This document shows positions 43,278-52,764 of a stretch of 64,000 bases of DNA, in pieces. Source of the DNA: Rossellomorea aquimaris (GTDB taxonomy: Bacteria; Bacillota; Bacilli; Bacillales; Fictibacillaceae); NCBI GenBank assembly GCA_020524245.1, contig JAIVLN010000004.1:310001-374000 (forward strand), written 5' to 3'. A program made the translations under genes and the position numbers. Below the pieces are notes generated by a model. That model made no database searches. It was not told the origin of the DNA and was given only the letters and a program-made list of their open reading frames with translations. Each line of letters begins with the position of its first letter. The stretch's first letter is position 1.

Positions 43278-43682
43278 TTATGCTTGAGTGTATTCAAGAT
43301 TCAGTTGACCATCTGACTCTAGTTGGGTGATCCACCCTTTGACTGTTTCGGCATCCAATCCTTCAAATAAAGCGGCAAATGCTTCTTCTTCATTGATGTA
43401 TACCCGATGGCGATGTTGAAATTCAGGATTTTTATGTAAAGCGATGAGCGCGATTACGTCCCGCATGTGAAAGGATTTATCGTCCACCTTAAATATCGGG
43501 TCTGATTCAAACGGACTCCATTCCGACATCTTCTCGTCAAAGAAACGTACATATAAGACTGCCAGCGTTTTGCTTTTACCATTCTCGTCGGAAAAAGTGA
43601 CCTCGGAACGCGTGAAGAATTCCTCAGGTGAATTGGACTTCGACTTTTCCAGTTCTTCACCAGAAATGGAATGTATCATCAT
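43278..43682 (-). CDS. unidentified protein coupled to scpB
   Basis: I do not recognise this 134-residue soluble protein. It starts MMIHSISGEELEKSKSNSPE and ends with an acidic helical stretch followed by ESDGQLNLEYTQA. The first half looks like a beta-rich fold (SEVTFSDENGKSKTLAVLYVRFFDEKMSEW cannot be linked to a known motif). Its ATG overlaps the scpB stop codon by 4 bases, so it is translated with scpA and scpB, and it precedes a strong terminator. B. subtilis has ypuI after scpB, but I see no clear similarity to it. Confidence 0.7.
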   Translation of the reverse strand: MMIHSISGEELEKSKSNSPEEFFTRSEVTFSDENGKSKTLAVLYVRFFDEKMSEWSPFESDPIFKVDDKSFHMRDVIALIALHKNPEFQHRHRVYINEEEAFAALFEGLDAETVKGWITQLESDGQLNLEYTQA

Positions 43683-44287
43683 TTTCCTTCCTCCTTATCA
43701 TCCGTATGGATCGCATCTTGGAAATTTTCAAAGAAAAGATCCGCTTCCGCCTCAATCGATTCTTCCCCTAATTGCTCCGGTAAGTTTGGCAGATCTTCGA
43801 GAGCTCGCAATCCGAAGTATTCGAGAAAGTCCCGTGTCGTGCCATACAAGATTGCCCTACCTGTCCCTTCTGCCCTGCCAACTTCCTTCACCAATTGTTT
43901 TGAGGATAAGGTCTGGAGGGGCTTTTCAGTCTTCACACCACGGATATCTTCAATTTCAGCTCTTGTAATCGGTTGTTTGTATGCGATGATGGCCAGCGTC
44001 TCAAGGGCAGCTTGAGACAGAGAGCTTGTTGTCGGTGACTCTACGAATCTCTCATAATATGAAATGTGTTTCGCTTTGGTTGTAAATTGATATCCTCCAG
44101 CGATTTCAACGATTTCGATACCGCGAGCCTCAGTTTGATACTCTTCTTTCATCTCTTGTATCAAAGCTTCCGCTTCATCTACTTCAATTTGTAGAATATC
44201 GGCAGCTTGTTTGCTTTCCAGCCCTTCGTCCCCGACGACAAAAAGTAGGCCTTCAATGATTGCTTTCTGTTCTATTTTCGTCGTCAA
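43679..44287 (-). CDS. scpB: segregation and condensation protein ScpB
   Basis: ScpB with ScpA and SMC forms the condensin complex that organises and separates chromosomes. The 202-residue protein consists of two winged-helix domains (about 5-85, 90-165), with the conserved TSSLSQAALETLAIIAYKQPI and RGVKTEKPLQTLSSKQLV, and an acidic C-terminal tail. Length matches the family (197). It overlaps scpA by 4 bases and the next gene by 4 bases. Confidence 0.96.
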   Translation of the reverse strand: MTTKIEQKAIIEGLLFVVGDEGLESKQAADILQIEVDEAEALIQEMKEEYQTEARGIEIVEIAGGYQFTTKAKHISYYERFVESPTTSSLSQAALETLAIIAYKQPITRAEIEDIRGVKTEKPLQTLSSKQLVKEVGRAEGTGRAILYGTTRDFLEYFGLRALEDLPNLPEQLGEESIEAEADLFFENFQDAIHTDDKEEGK

Positions 44288-45045
44288 TGGCTATTCTCCT
44301 CCTGCACCAGATGAATCATAATATCCTGGAAGTTCTTTTCCTGTTCACACCGAATTTGTCGTGTTTTCATCAGTTCCAATACGGCTAAAAAAGTAACAAC
44401 CATATGATCGCGGCTCGGATAAGGAAACAGACTTTTGAAAGTCCTTACCCCTTTCTTTCCTTTCAGTTCTGTCACAATTTCATTCATTCGTGTGTCAATT
44501 GGAATGTCCTGGCGATCGATCTTCGTCTGTGGTTGTTTCTTTGTTTTCTTTTTATCAAAAATGGATTGGAATGCATCCACGAGGTCATAGATCGTCATAT
44601 TGGATACTGGATTGACCGGTTCAGCGTTCGCCTCGATATGGTCGAGGTTGGAAGGGGGTTTTGAGTAGGTTAGACTCCTTTGCCCTTCATGTTCCCGTAA
44701 GTAAGTCGATGCTTCCTTGAACTTCCGATATTCTATCAATCGACGGACAAGTTCATCACGGGGATCTTCTTCCATATCCATTTCTATTTGCTGATCATAA
44801 TCTTCTTCCTCATGCTTCGGTAGAAGCGTTTTGCTTTTGATGGCGACCAGTGTAGCCGCCATCACGAGATATTCACTCGCCACATCCAATTGCAATTCTT
44901 GCATCGTATGTATGTATTCTAAGTACTGTTCCGTAATTTGAGAGACTGGAATATCATATATATCAATTTCATAACGGTTGATCAGATGAAGTAACAGATC
45001 AAGAGGTCCTTCAAATGCATCCAGTCTTACATTGTATTGCGTCAT
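44284..45045 (-). CDS. scpA: segregation and condensation protein ScpA (kleisin)
   Basis: ScpA is the kleisin subunit that bridges SMC heads. The 253-residue protein starts with the conserved FEGPLDLLLHLINRYEIDIYDIPVSQ region (about 10-35), has the mid segment YLVMAATLVAIKSKTLLP, and a C-terminal winged-helix with VTFLAVLELMKTRQI. Length matches B. subtilis (251). It is the first gene of an operon that ends with an unknown gene. The 196-bp gap to divergent ypuF should hold promoters for both. Confidence 0.96.
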   Translation of the reverse strand: MTQYNVRLDAFEGPLDLLLHLINRYEIDIYDIPVSQITEQYLEYIHTMQELQLDVASEYLVMAATLVAIKSKTLLPKHEEEDYDQQIEMDMEEDPRDELVRRLIEYRKFKEASTYLREHEGQRSLTYSKPPSNLDHIEANAEPVNPVSNMTIYDLVDAFQSIFDKKKTKKQPQTKIDRQDIPIDTRMNEIVTELKGKKGVRTFKSLFPYPSRDHMVVTFLAVLELMKTRQIRCEQEKNFQDIMIHLVQEENSH

Positions 45046-45241
45046 CTATTTTTCACCATTTCCAAAGGTTGATTCCTCAGCATTTCTCGTTCATCGACCG
45101 CTAACTCTTTCAACCTGAATTTTGCATCAAAATATGTCGATATTATAGCATACCACTTGATGCTTCACAATTTGCTTCTTTTCAACTGCCAAGCCGATTA
45201 TGGTAAAATGAAATTTACCACTAGAGTGGAGGTTTTATACG

Positions 45242-45769
45242 ATGTATCCGAAATCATACATTGAGTATCTCGTTCATTTTCATGGATTGAGAGATTACTT
45301 CGAATGTCATGAAATATTAGAAGAATATTGGAAGTCCATTCCAAAAGAACAACCGAAGCATCATTGGGTCGGATTGATCCAAATCGCTGTTGGGCTTTAC
45401 CACCAGCGGCGCGGTAATTTCCCAGGTGCATACCGAATGATAAAGAGTGCTCTTAACATCGTCCTTCAAAACGAAAAAGCGATCACCGCCCTTGGCCTGG
45501 ACACCCTTCAGTTACAGCAACAACTTCAATCCAAATTGGATGAAATTAAGAATAAAAAGCCATACACAAGCTTCAATCTCCCCATCACGGATCAACAATT
45601 GCTTCAAAAATGCGAGCAGGAATGCTTGGCCGTTGGCTGTAATTTCGGTATTCCGAGTGACCTCGACAATGAGTTTCTCGTCCATAAACACACTCTCCGT
45701 GACAGACAGCCTGTCATTGAAGAACGGTTAGAACAACAAGCGATTAGAAAAAAGAAACGGGAAGGTTGA
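45242..45769 (+). CDS. ypuF: YpuF-like DUF309 protein
   Basis: The 175-residue protein has the DUF309 signature FECHEILEEYWK near residues 20-31 and GLIQIAVGLYHQRRGNFPGA near 45-64; these small helical proteins are of unknown function. It matches YpuF of B. subtilis in size (174) and position between scpA and ribT. GGAGG precedes the ATG. The last codons form part of a terminator hairpin shared with convergent ribT. Confidence 0.88.
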   Translation: MYPKSYIEYLVHFHGLRDYFECHEILEEYWKSIPKEQPKHHWVGLIQIAVGLYHQRRGNFPGAYRMIKSALNIVLQNEKAITALGLDTLQLQQQLQSKLDEIKNKKPYTSFNLPITDQQLLQKCEQECLAVGCNFGIPSDLDNEFLVHKHTLRDRQPVIEERLEQQAIRKKKREG

Positions 45770-45782
45770 ACCTTTCCGTTTC
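45747..45782. terminator. terminator between convergent ypuF and ribT
   Basis: GAAACGGGAAGG pairs with CCTTTCCGTTTC around a 5-base loop; on the minus strand it is followed by a T-run (six). It lies right at the ribT stop and overlaps the last codons of ypuF. Confidence 0.75.
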
Positions 45783-46266
<484 letters not shown>

Positions 46267-46497
46267 CCACTCAGCCTCTTATTTAAACATAATTTTCGAG
46301 TTGATTCAAAGTCACATTCATTATAGCGAATCTTCAATCAAGTTGCTAATTTTTATCTTACACCCGATATCAGTATAACATTCTATTCGAATTGTAACAT
46401 ACTTTGGTCAAATTCATTCTTGTTTTCGCAAACTTTGTAGCTTTTGCACTTAAATAAAGTATAATATACTTTCTTCCAAAATCCTTAAGTAATGAGC

Positions 46498-46968
46498 CTA
46501 TTTATTGAACGTACGGCAGAGGTTGCCCATCTCGATAGCTGAAACAGCAGCTTCCCAACCTTTGTTACCTGCTTTCGTTCCAGCTCTTTCCACTGCTTGT
46601 TCGATTGAGTCTGTTGTCAACACACCGAAAATGACCGGAATACCGGAAGACATCGCAAGCCCAGATACTCCTTTGGATACCTCACTACATACATAATCAA
46701 AATGAGGTGTAGAACCTCTGATTACAGTGCCTAATGTGATGACGGCATCGTATTTATTGGATTCGACCATTTTCTTTGCGATCAATGGAATTTCAAATGC
46801 ACCAGGTACCCAGGCGACGTCGACATCCGCTTCGTTGACTCCGTGGCGCTTTAGAGCATCTTCAGCTCCGGAAAGCAATTTTCCTGTAATGAATTCGTTG
46901 AAGCGGCCGACAACGATCCCTATTTTTAAATCCGTTCCTACTAAATGTCCTTCAAAAGTTGTTCCCAT
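46498..46968 (-). CDS. ribH: 6,7-dimethyl-8-ribityllumazine synthase RibH
   Basis: RibH joins the ribityl-amino-pyrimidine with the four-carbon unit from RibBA to make lumazine, and forms the 60-subunit shell in Bacillus. The 156-residue protein has [29 protein letters not shown] (about 56-64), [15 protein letters not shown] with the catalytic His (about 83-97) and a final [11 protein letters not shown] at 46968 has AGGAGGT at 9 bases; a TTG two codons earlier does not. It is the last gene of ribDEAH; a weak AT-only hairpin near 46460-46480 may end the transcript. Confidence 0.97.
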   Translation of the reverse strand: MGTTFEGHLVGTDLKIGIVVGRFNEFITGKLLSGAEDALKRHGVNEADVDVAWVPGAFEIPLIAKKMVESNKYDAVITLGTVIRGSTPHFDYVCSEVSKGVSGLAMSSGIPVIFGVLTTDSIEQAVERAGTKAGNKGWEAAVSAIEMGNLCRTFNK

Positions 46969-47042
46969 GTTCAATTACCTCCTGGTAGATTGTATGAATG
47001 TATTATCTATATTTTTCGAAAATCCTCCATTAAGTCTCTTGC

Positions 47043-48236
47043 TTAGAAGTGCAACATATGTCCCAGTTTGCTATGTTTCGTACGCAAATATTTCTCGTTT
47101 TCATCCCGATGTGGCATCTGGATCGCCACTCGATCGACCACTTCAAGCCCATACCCACTTAATCCTTTGATTTTACGAGGATTGTTCGTCAACAGCTTCA
47201 TTTTGGAGATTCCGAGGTCGCGTAGAATTTGTGCACCGATTCCATAATCGCGAAGATCAGGTGCGAATCCTAGTTTCTCATTCGCTTCGACGGTATCATA
47301 CCCTTCCTCTTGAAGCTTATAAGCTCTCATTTTGTTTAACAAGCCGATCCCGCGTCCTTCTTGTCTCATGTAAAGGAGGACCCCGTTTCCTTCCTCTTCG
47401 ATTTGAGATAACGCTGCGTGCAATTGCGGACCGCAATCACATCGATACGACCCGAAGGCGTCCCCCGTCAAACACTCGGAATGGACACGCACGAGCGTCG
47501 GTTCATCCGGGATGATTTCTCCTTTTACGAGTGCAACGTGCTCTTTTTGATCAAGGATATTGGAATAGCCGATCGCACGGAAATCACCGAACACCGTCGG
47601 TAGGTTGATTTCAATTTCTTTTTTGACGAGTTTATCCTTCCGGTTTCGATATTGGATGAGATCTTTGATCGTAATCATTTTCAAATCATGGTCATCCGCT
47701 ATTTTTCGTAACTCAGGTACTCTTGCCATCGTTCCATCTTCATTCATGATTTCACAAATGACACCAGCAGGCTCAGCCCCTGATAATCTCGCCAGGTCGA
47801 CTGCTGCTTCCGTATGACCAGCTCGTCTTAACACGCCTCCCTCTTTGGCAATCAAAGGAAAGACATGCCCTGGACGTTTAAAATCAGCAGCTACTGCATT
47901 TGAATCCAAAAGATATTGAATCGTCGCTGCACGTTCTTGAGCGGAAATTCCCGTCGTAGACGTTTTGTGGTCGATACTGACGGTGAATGCCGTGCCATGA
48001 GGGTCCGTGTTTTGATGGACCATCGGGCTCAGTTCAAGCTTGTCTGCCAATTGTTCCGTAATGGGCGTACAAACAAGCCCTCTTCCGTGGGTTACCATAA
48101 AGTTAATGATTTCTGGTGTGACCCGGTCGGCCAACGCAATGAAATCCCCTTCGTTCTCGCGGTCTTCATCATCACAGACAATGACCACATTCCCTTGCAT
48201 CAATTCATAAATCGCTTCTTCAATTCGATCAAACAT
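47043..48236 (-). CDS. ribBA: bifunctional riboflavin protein RibBA (DHBP synthase / GTP cyclohydrolase II)
   Basis: The N-terminal half makes 3,4-dihydroxy-2-butanone 4-phosphate from ribulose 5-phosphate; the C-terminal half opens GTP to the first pyrimidine precursor. The 397 residues show [11 protein letters not shown] (about 24-34) in the first half and the zinc site [20 protein letters not shown] plus RQEGRGIGL in the second. B. subtilis RibA has 398. The ATG at 48236 is chosen from the AGGGTGG site; a GTG 12 bases upstream is also possible. Confidence 0.97.
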   Translation of the reverse strand: MFDRIEEAIYELMQGNVVIVCDDEDRENEGDFIALADRVTPEIINFMVTHGRGLVCTPITEQLADKLELSPMVHQNTDPHGTAFTVSIDHKTSTTGISAQERAATIQYLLDSNAVAADFKRPGHVFPLIAKEGGVLRRAGHTEAAVDLARLSGAEPAGVICEIMNEDGTMARVPELRKIADDHDLKMITIKDLIQYRNRKDKLVKKEIEINLPTVFGDFRAIGYSNILDQKEHVALVKGEIIPDEPTLVRVHSECLTGDAFGSYRCDCGPQLHAALSQIEEEGNGVLLYMRQEGRGIGLLNKMRAYKLQEEGYDTVEANEKLGFAPDLRDYGIGAQILRDLGISKMKLLTNNPRKIKGLSGYGLEVVDRVAIQMPHRDENEKYLRTKHSKLGHMLHF

Positions 48237-48265
48237 TTCTGCCACCACCCTTATTCGTGCACGCG

Positions 48266-48913
48266 TTAGAAACCGTGTTCTGTTAAAAATTCTTTCGTCA
48301 ATTTGCTCTGTTGTGATTGTTCTGCTCTTCGTTGAAGGATATTATCCATATATTTCGCCAACATATCACATTCTATATTAACGAGATCACCTTCTTTTTT
48401 ATGACCAATAATCGATTCCTCAACCGTATGTGGAATCAAAGATAAGGTAAAGGTTGTGTCGGTTACCCCGAAAATCGTCAAGCTCGTTCCGTCAACCGCC
48501 ACAGACCCTTTCATCATGAAGTAAGGATTCAATTCTCGTGGCGCTTCAATTTCATAATAAATCGCATTGTGTTTCGGTGTTTTGTTGACGATTTTCCCGA
48601 CGCCGTCAATATGACCAGAGACAAAATGTCCGCCGAATCTTCCACCGGCTGCCATTGCCCGTTCCAGGTTGACCCGGTCACCTGAGCCAAGTCCTTTCAG
48701 GTTGGTTGCTTTAAGCGTTTCCGGCATGACATCGACCGTAAAGGACGATTCTTTGAATGAAGTGACGGTCAGGCAGATCCCGTTAACCGAGATACTGTCT
48801 CCTAAACGGACATCTTCAAGTACTTTTTTTGCACTGATTGTGACGACATATCCTTCGCTCGATTCTTTTACCGATTGAATGGTTCCAATTTCTTCAATAA
48901 TCCCCGTAAACAT
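48266..48913 (-). CDS. ribE: riboflavin synthase alpha chain RibE
   Basis: RibE dismutates two lumazines to riboflavin and recycles the pyrimidine. The 215-residue protein begins [12 protein letters not shown] and has two homologous lumazine-binding domains (about 1-95, 97-195), each with VNGICLTV or VDGTSLTI. Length equals B. subtilis (215). It starts 3 bp after ribD. The gene is called ribE here, in the usual Bacillus naming also ribB. Confidence 0.97.
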   Translation of the reverse strand: MFTGIIEEIGTIQSVKESSEGYVVTISAKKVLEDVRLGDSISVNGICLTVTSFKESSFTVDVMPETLKATNLKGLGSGDRVNLERAMAAGGRFGGHFVSGHIDGVGKIVNKTPKHNAIYYEIEAPRELNPYFMMKGSVAVDGTSLTIFGVTDTTFTLSLIPHTVEESIIGHKKEGDLVNIECDMLAKYMDNILQRRAEQSQQSKLTKEFLTEHGF

Positions 48914-48916
48914 TCC

Positions 48917-50005
48917 TCATCCCTCCTTCAGTTCGGAAACGATTTTCAAATCATTCCCCACATGTTCAACTGAAATTGTCTGAAGCTCGACTGCATCTCT
49001 CATAGTCTCAATTCCTTCTCCACTGAGGACGGTGGGATTTTTGGTGCCACCAATCAATTTCGGTGCGATGTAAGTGATCATCTGTTGGAAACACCTTGAT
49101 TGGATAAAACTCGCATGTACGGTTGCCCCGCCTTCCACAAAAATCGATGTGATTCCTTCTGAACCTAACCTTTCCAGCAGAGATGAGATATCGATGGATG
49201 GTACTTCGAGCTGGATAACGCGTACAGATTCACTTTCAAGTTCAGAAATTCGATCTTTTGGAGCATTGCACCCTGTAATAATCAACTTCTCCGCCTCTTG
49301 ATCATGTAAAAGCTTCGCCTTTTCAGGAATCCGCAGATTCGTATCCAGTATGACCCTGATCGGATTTTTTCCACCGAGTGGGAGTCTTGTCGTCAGCAGT
49401 GGGTCATCCTGGATGACTGTATTAACGCCCACCAGGATGGCATCATGCTCATGTCGGTGTCGATGGACATCAAACCGAGCTTCTTCTCCTGTAATCCATT
49501 TACTGTCACCTGAATTGGACGCCGTTTTTCCATCCAGGCTGGAAGCAGTTTTCAATGTGACATAAGGAAGCTTCGTTTTCATAAAGTGGTTGAAGAACGG
49601 ATTGAGAGCAACAGCTTTTTCTTCGAGCAACCCGACATGTACCTCGATCCCTGCTGCTTTCAAACGTTCTACACCTCTACCTGCCACGATCGGATTCGAA
49701 TCCAGTGTAGCAATATAGATTCTCTTGATACCTCTTTCTATGACGAGATCCGCACAAGGTGGCGTCTTTCCATAGTGGCTGCACGGCTCAAGCGTGACGA
49801 ACATAGTAGCTCCCTCTGCTTTAGAACCAGCCATACTCAAGGCATGTACTTCTGCATGGCCTTCACCCGCTTTAAGATGGGCTCCTAGTCCGACGATTTC
49901 ACCTTCCCTAACGACAACAGCACCTACCTTCGGATTCGGAGACGTTTGACCGGCTGTTTGTTTCGCCATATCTATTGCGAGTTGCATATACTGTTCTTGT
50001 ACCAT
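48917..50005 (-). CDS. ribD: bifunctional riboflavin deaminase/reductase RibD
   Basis: RibD deaminates and then reduces the GTP-derived pyrimidine. The 362-residue protein has an N-terminal zinc-dependent deaminase domain with GHAEVHAL (about 48-55) and PCSHYGKTPPCADL (about 74-87), and a C-terminal NADPH reductase domain (from about 147) with LKTASSLDGKTA and FVEGGATVHASF. Length matches B. subtilis RibD (361). It is the first gene after the FMN riboswitch. Confidence 0.97.
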   Translation of the reverse strand: MVQEQYMQLAIDMAKQTAGQTSPNPKVGAVVVREGEIVGLGAHLKAGEGHAEVHALSMAGSKAEGATMFVTLEPCSHYGKTPPCADLVIERGIKRIYIATLDSNPIVAGRGVERLKAAGIEVHVGLLEEKAVALNPFFNHFMKTKLPYVTLKTASSLDGKTASNSGDSKWITGEEARFDVHRHRHEHDAILVGVNTVIQDDPLLTTRLPLGGKNPIRVILDTNLRIPEKAKLLHDQEAEKLIITGCNAPKDRISELESESVRVIQLEVPSIDISSLLERLGSEGITSIFVEGGATVHASFIQSRCFQQMITYIAPKLIGGTKNPTVLSGEGIETMRDAVELQTISVEHVGNDLKIVSELKEG

Positions 50006-50033
50006 CTGATCTCCTCTTTCCTACTGGAGGGTG

Positions 50034-50070
50034 AAAAAACCCCGAAAATGCATACGCATCTTCGGGGTTT
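50034..50070 (-). terminator. riboswitch-controlled terminator before ribD
   Basis: AACCCCGAA-ATGC pairs with GCAT-TTCGGGGTT around a short loop; on the minus strand TTTTTT follows. It lies 29 bp before ribD, downstream of the FMN aptamer, and is its expected expression platform. Confidence 0.88.
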
Positions 50071-50191
50071 GAAAACATGAACAAATAAGCCTCTGCCTAT
50101 CTGAACGAATGTTCAGAAAATAGGCGTAGGTAAACTGAGGGCATAGAGGTAGCTGTATTTTTACAGCGAACTATACCTTGTTCTTCTTATG

Positions 50192-50336
50192 AATCCTTCT
50201 CCCATCCAGACTATACTGTCGGCTTCGGAATTGCACCGAATCCACCGCTACAATAGACATTGCACCGGGTCACGGACTGAAAAGCAACGTTCGCTTTATC
50301 ACCGCCGGTTGGGAATTTCACCCGACCCCGAAGGAT
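50192..50336 (-). ncRNA. FMN riboswitch (RFN element)
   Basis: The minus strand shows the conserved RFN blocks in order: ATCCTTCGGGGTCGGGTG, AACCGGCGGTGA, AGTCCGTGACCCGG, TGGATTCGGTG, and GCCGACAGTATAGTCTGGATGGGAGAAGGAT. The P1 helix ATCCTTC/GAAGGAT closes the aptamer at both ends. FMN binding should favour the downstream terminator and lower ribDEAH expression. Between aptamer and terminator, GCTGTA/TACAGC and CTGAAC/GTTCAG hairpins may take part in the switch. Confidence 0.97.
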
Positions 50337-50353
50337 ATTTCAGTTGTATGTTC

Positions 50354-50382
50354 ATGTTACTCTTTATTTACCGCATTAGCAA
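50354..50382 (-). promoter_or_regulatory. candidate sigma-A promoter of the rib operon
   Basis: Minus strand TTGCTA (50377-50382), 17 bases, TAACAT (50354-50359). Transcription would start near 50347, about 10 nt before the FMN aptamer, as expected. Both hexamers match at four of six positions. Confidence 0.5.
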
Positions 50383-50534
50383 GAGGAATGTCCTCCTGGG
50401 ACGTTCGATGTGAAAAAAGAGAAGGAATTTTTCCAAATCTTGATGATATTTCGATCTATTGGTGTAATTCACGCATTTACATTGAAATTATTTACTGAAA
50501 TGAGTTTTATACCCAAATTAGGTCGATGTTTCTC

Positions 50535-50568
50535 GAAAAAAGGACCGTTTCAAAATGAAACGATCCTT
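50535..50568 (-). terminator. intrinsic terminator after ppiB
   Basis: AAGGA-CGTTTCA pairs with TGAAACG-TCCTT (12 bp with one mismatch, 3-base loop); the minus strand ends TTTTTTCG. It lies 14 bp past ppiB. Confidence 0.88.
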
Positions 50569-50581
50569 CTCTTGATGTTTA

Positions 50582-51016
50582 TTATTCTTCCCAGACTTTG
50601 ACTTCCTTCATTACGTCGCCATTTTTAGTGCGCAATACGGCATCCATGCCTTCTGTCACTTGACCGAAAACGGTATGTACACCGTCTAAGTGAGGTTGAC
50701 GTTCATGCACGATGAAGAATTGGCTTCCACCTGTGTTTTTACCAGCGTGTGCCATAGATAGTGAACCCGGCTTATGCTGATGAGGGTTTCCTTCTGTTTC
50801 ACAATCGATCGTGTAACCAGGTCCGCCAGTTCCAGTTCCGGTCGGGCATCCGCCTTGAGAAACAAAACCAGGGATGACACGGTGGAACGTCAAACCGTTG
50901 TAAAAGCCTTCATTCGCTAATTTTTCAAAGTTCGCAACTGTATTCGGTGCTTCTTCAGGGAAGAAATCGATTAATACTTTTTCTCCGTTTTCAAACTCGA
51001 TACTACCTTTTTTCAT
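50582..51016 (-). CDS. ppiB: cyclophilin-type peptidyl-prolyl isomerase PpiB
   Basis: PpiB speeds cis-trans rotation of peptide bonds before proline in the cytoplasm. The 144-residue protein has the active-site [13 protein letters not shown] (Arg and Phe of the catalytic pocket, about 45-57), the GTGGPGY loop and [16 protein letters not shown] (about 84-99). Length matches B. subtilis (143). No signal peptide. Monocistronic, between lysA and a strong terminator, with the AGGAGG site well placed. Confidence 0.96.
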   Translation of the reverse strand: MKKGSIEFENGEKVLIDFFPEEAPNTVANFEKLANEGFYNGLTFHRVIPGFVSQGGCPTGTGTGGPGYTIDCETEGNPHQHKPGSLSMAHAGKNTGGSQFFIVHERQPHLDGVHTVFGQVTEGMDAVLRTKNGDVMKEVKVWEE

Positions 51017-51100
51017 GATTGGTTCCTCCTCTTTGACAAGTAGTTTTATTGTATGACTTTTTAGAGGAGAAGTAAAGGTATCCGCCTTTCGCTCAACGTG

Positions 51101-52426
51101 CTAAACGCTTGATACAGTAGCTTTTTTCAATGGTCGGTCCAAATGAATGAGATCCTGGTACGTTTCACGTTCAACGACGAGTTGCGCGTCACCTTCTTCT
51201 ACAAACACAACAGCAGGTCGAGGCAGGCGATTGTAGTTGTTCGCCATTGAATATCCATAGGCTCCTGTACAGAACATGGCAAGGATGTCTCCTTGAGATG
51301 TTTTCGGCAACTCGATGTCATGAGCGAGCATATCTCCTGATTCGCAACACTTTCCTGCGATTGAAACGACTTGGGCATTTTTCTGCATCAAACGATTGGC
51401 GATAACCGCTTCATATTTCGCCTGGTAAAGGGCAGGTCGGAGGTTATCCGTCATGCCTCCATCGACCGCCAAATAATTTCGCACGCCTGGTATTCTTTTT
51501 TCAGAACCGATCGAATAGAGTGTCGTTCCAGCTTCTCCTACGAGTGAGCGCCCTGGTTCAATCCAGATTTCTGGCATCGAAAGACCTCGAGCAGCCACCT
51601 GGCTTTCCACCTCACTGATCAGCACGCCAACCATTTTTTCAATAGAAATCGCGGAATCCTGTGAGGTATATGGAATACCAAATCCTCCACCCAAGTTGAC
51701 AACGCGCGCTTCAAAGCCGAACGATTCTGACCATTGTTCCAACTGATCGAACACTTTCTGAACGGCCATCACGAATCCATCTGCCTCGAAAATTTGGGAA
51801 CCGATATGACAGTGGATCCCCAGCACATCGATGTAGGGCGAATTCAATCCTTCCTGAAGAGCCTGTTCTGCCTGACGGCTAATCACGTCAAAACCGAATT
51901 TCGAATCTTCTTGTCCGGTGAGGATATATTCATGGGTATGGGCTTCAATACCGGGTGTTATTCTTAATTGAATAGGAATGACTCGACTCATCTCTTTTCC
52001 GATCGTATTCAGACAATCCAACTCGTAAAAATTATCGACGATGATGCATCCTACTTTTTCTTCCACCGCCATACGGAGCTCATCGACACCTTTATTACTC
52101 CCATGGAAGTGAATCTTTTCAGCCGGAAATCCTGCTTGAAGTGCTGTATAGAGCTCACCGCCTGAAACGACCTCGATGTCGATCTTCTCCTCCTCCATCA
52201 ATTGGACCATTGCTATGCTTGAAAAAGCTTTACTCGCATATGCAACCTTGCCTTTGACCCCTTTTTCTTCAAAAGATGAGCGGAAGGCTCTCGCTTGTTT
52301 CCGAACTTTCGCTACGTCATACACGAATAAAGGTGTTCCAAATTCCTTCGCTAGATCGATCGTGTCTACACCGCCAATTTCCAAGTTCCCTGATTGATTC
52401 ATATAACCTGTTCCTAAGAATGCCAT
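51101..52426 (-). CDS. lysA: diaminopimelate decarboxylase LysA
   Basis: LysA converts meso-diaminopimelate to lysine, the last step of lysine synthesis. The 441-residue PLP enzyme has the PLP lysine Lys66 in AYASKAF, the glycine-rich NLGGGFGIPY (about 254-263), GRSLVGEAG and the catalytic Cys motif GKCCESGD (about 352-359). Length matches B. subtilis (439). A lysine riboswitch and terminator lie in its leader, and the spoVA operon lies directly upstream on the same strand. Confidence 0.97.
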   Translation of the reverse strand: MAFLGTGYMNQSGNLEIGGVDTIDLAKEFGTPLFVYDVAKVRKQARAFRSSFEEKGVKGKVAYASKAFSSIAMVQLMEEEKIDIEVVSGGELYTALQAGFPAEKIHFHGSNKGVDELRMAVEEKVGCIIVDNFYELDCLNTIGKEMSRVIPIQLRITPGIEAHTHEYILTGQEDSKFGFDVISRQAEQALQEGLNSPYIDVLGIHCHIGSQIFEADGFVMAVQKVFDQLEQWSESFGFEARVVNLGGGFGIPYTSQDSAISIEKMVGVLISEVESQVAARGLSMPEIWIEPGRSLVGEAGTTLYSIGSEKRIPGVRNYLAVDGGMTDNLRPALYQAKYEAVIANRLMQKNAQVVSIAGKCCESGDMLAHDIELPKTSQGDILAMFCTGAYGYSMANNYNRLPRPAVVFVEEGDAQLVVERETYQDLIHLDRPLKKATVSSV

Positions 52427-52481
52427 TTTTCATTTCCCCTCTCTCGAATGATGAGAGAGCTGTTTTAACTGATAAAAATAC

Positions 52482-52517
52482 AAAAAACCAGTCTATGTAT
52501 AGGTACATAAACTGGTT
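52482..52517 (-). terminator. riboswitch-controlled terminator before lysA
   Basis: AAACCAGT-TATGTA pairs with TACATA-ACTGG and is followed by TTTTTT on the minus strand. It lies 56 bp before lysA, just after the lysine aptamer. Confidence 0.85.
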
Positions 52518-52527
52518 TCGTCCGTAC

Positions 52528-52719
52528 CCTCATCAGTCGGAATAGCTCTCCACTACATGTGTAGTGACAGTCCGTTACTTATTCAGTAACGACCCAGCGA
52601 TACATGGTCGGGTCCATTGTTCGCTTCGGCAAATTGACCTTTCATCGTACGTCTTCGCACCCCTGCTCGGAACGACTACTCATTCGTTTTGCGCCTCTAC
52701 CCCATTGCATTGAATGAGG
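52528..52719 (-). ncRNA. lysine riboswitch (L box)
   Basis: The minus strand has the L-box blocks in order: GGGTAGAGGCGC, GAGTAGTCG, GCAGGGGTGCGAAG, AAGGTCAATTTGCCGAAGCG, TCGCTGGGTCGTTACTGAA, GGACTGTCAC and GTGGAGAGCTA. The P1 helix CCTCAT/ATGAGG closes the 5' (52714-52719) and 3' (52528-52533) ends. With lysine bound the terminator at 52482-52517 should form and shut off lysA. B. subtilis has its L box on lysC instead. Confidence 0.93.
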
Positions 52720-52764
52720 CAATTATGAAATTAACAATAACTTTAGCATAAGCCACTGACAGAA

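Noticed and set aside
46440-46497. AT-only hairpin after ribH as a proven terminator
   Set aside because: AAAGTAT/ATACTTT has no GC pairs and only a short T-run, so it is too weak to list as a terminator.
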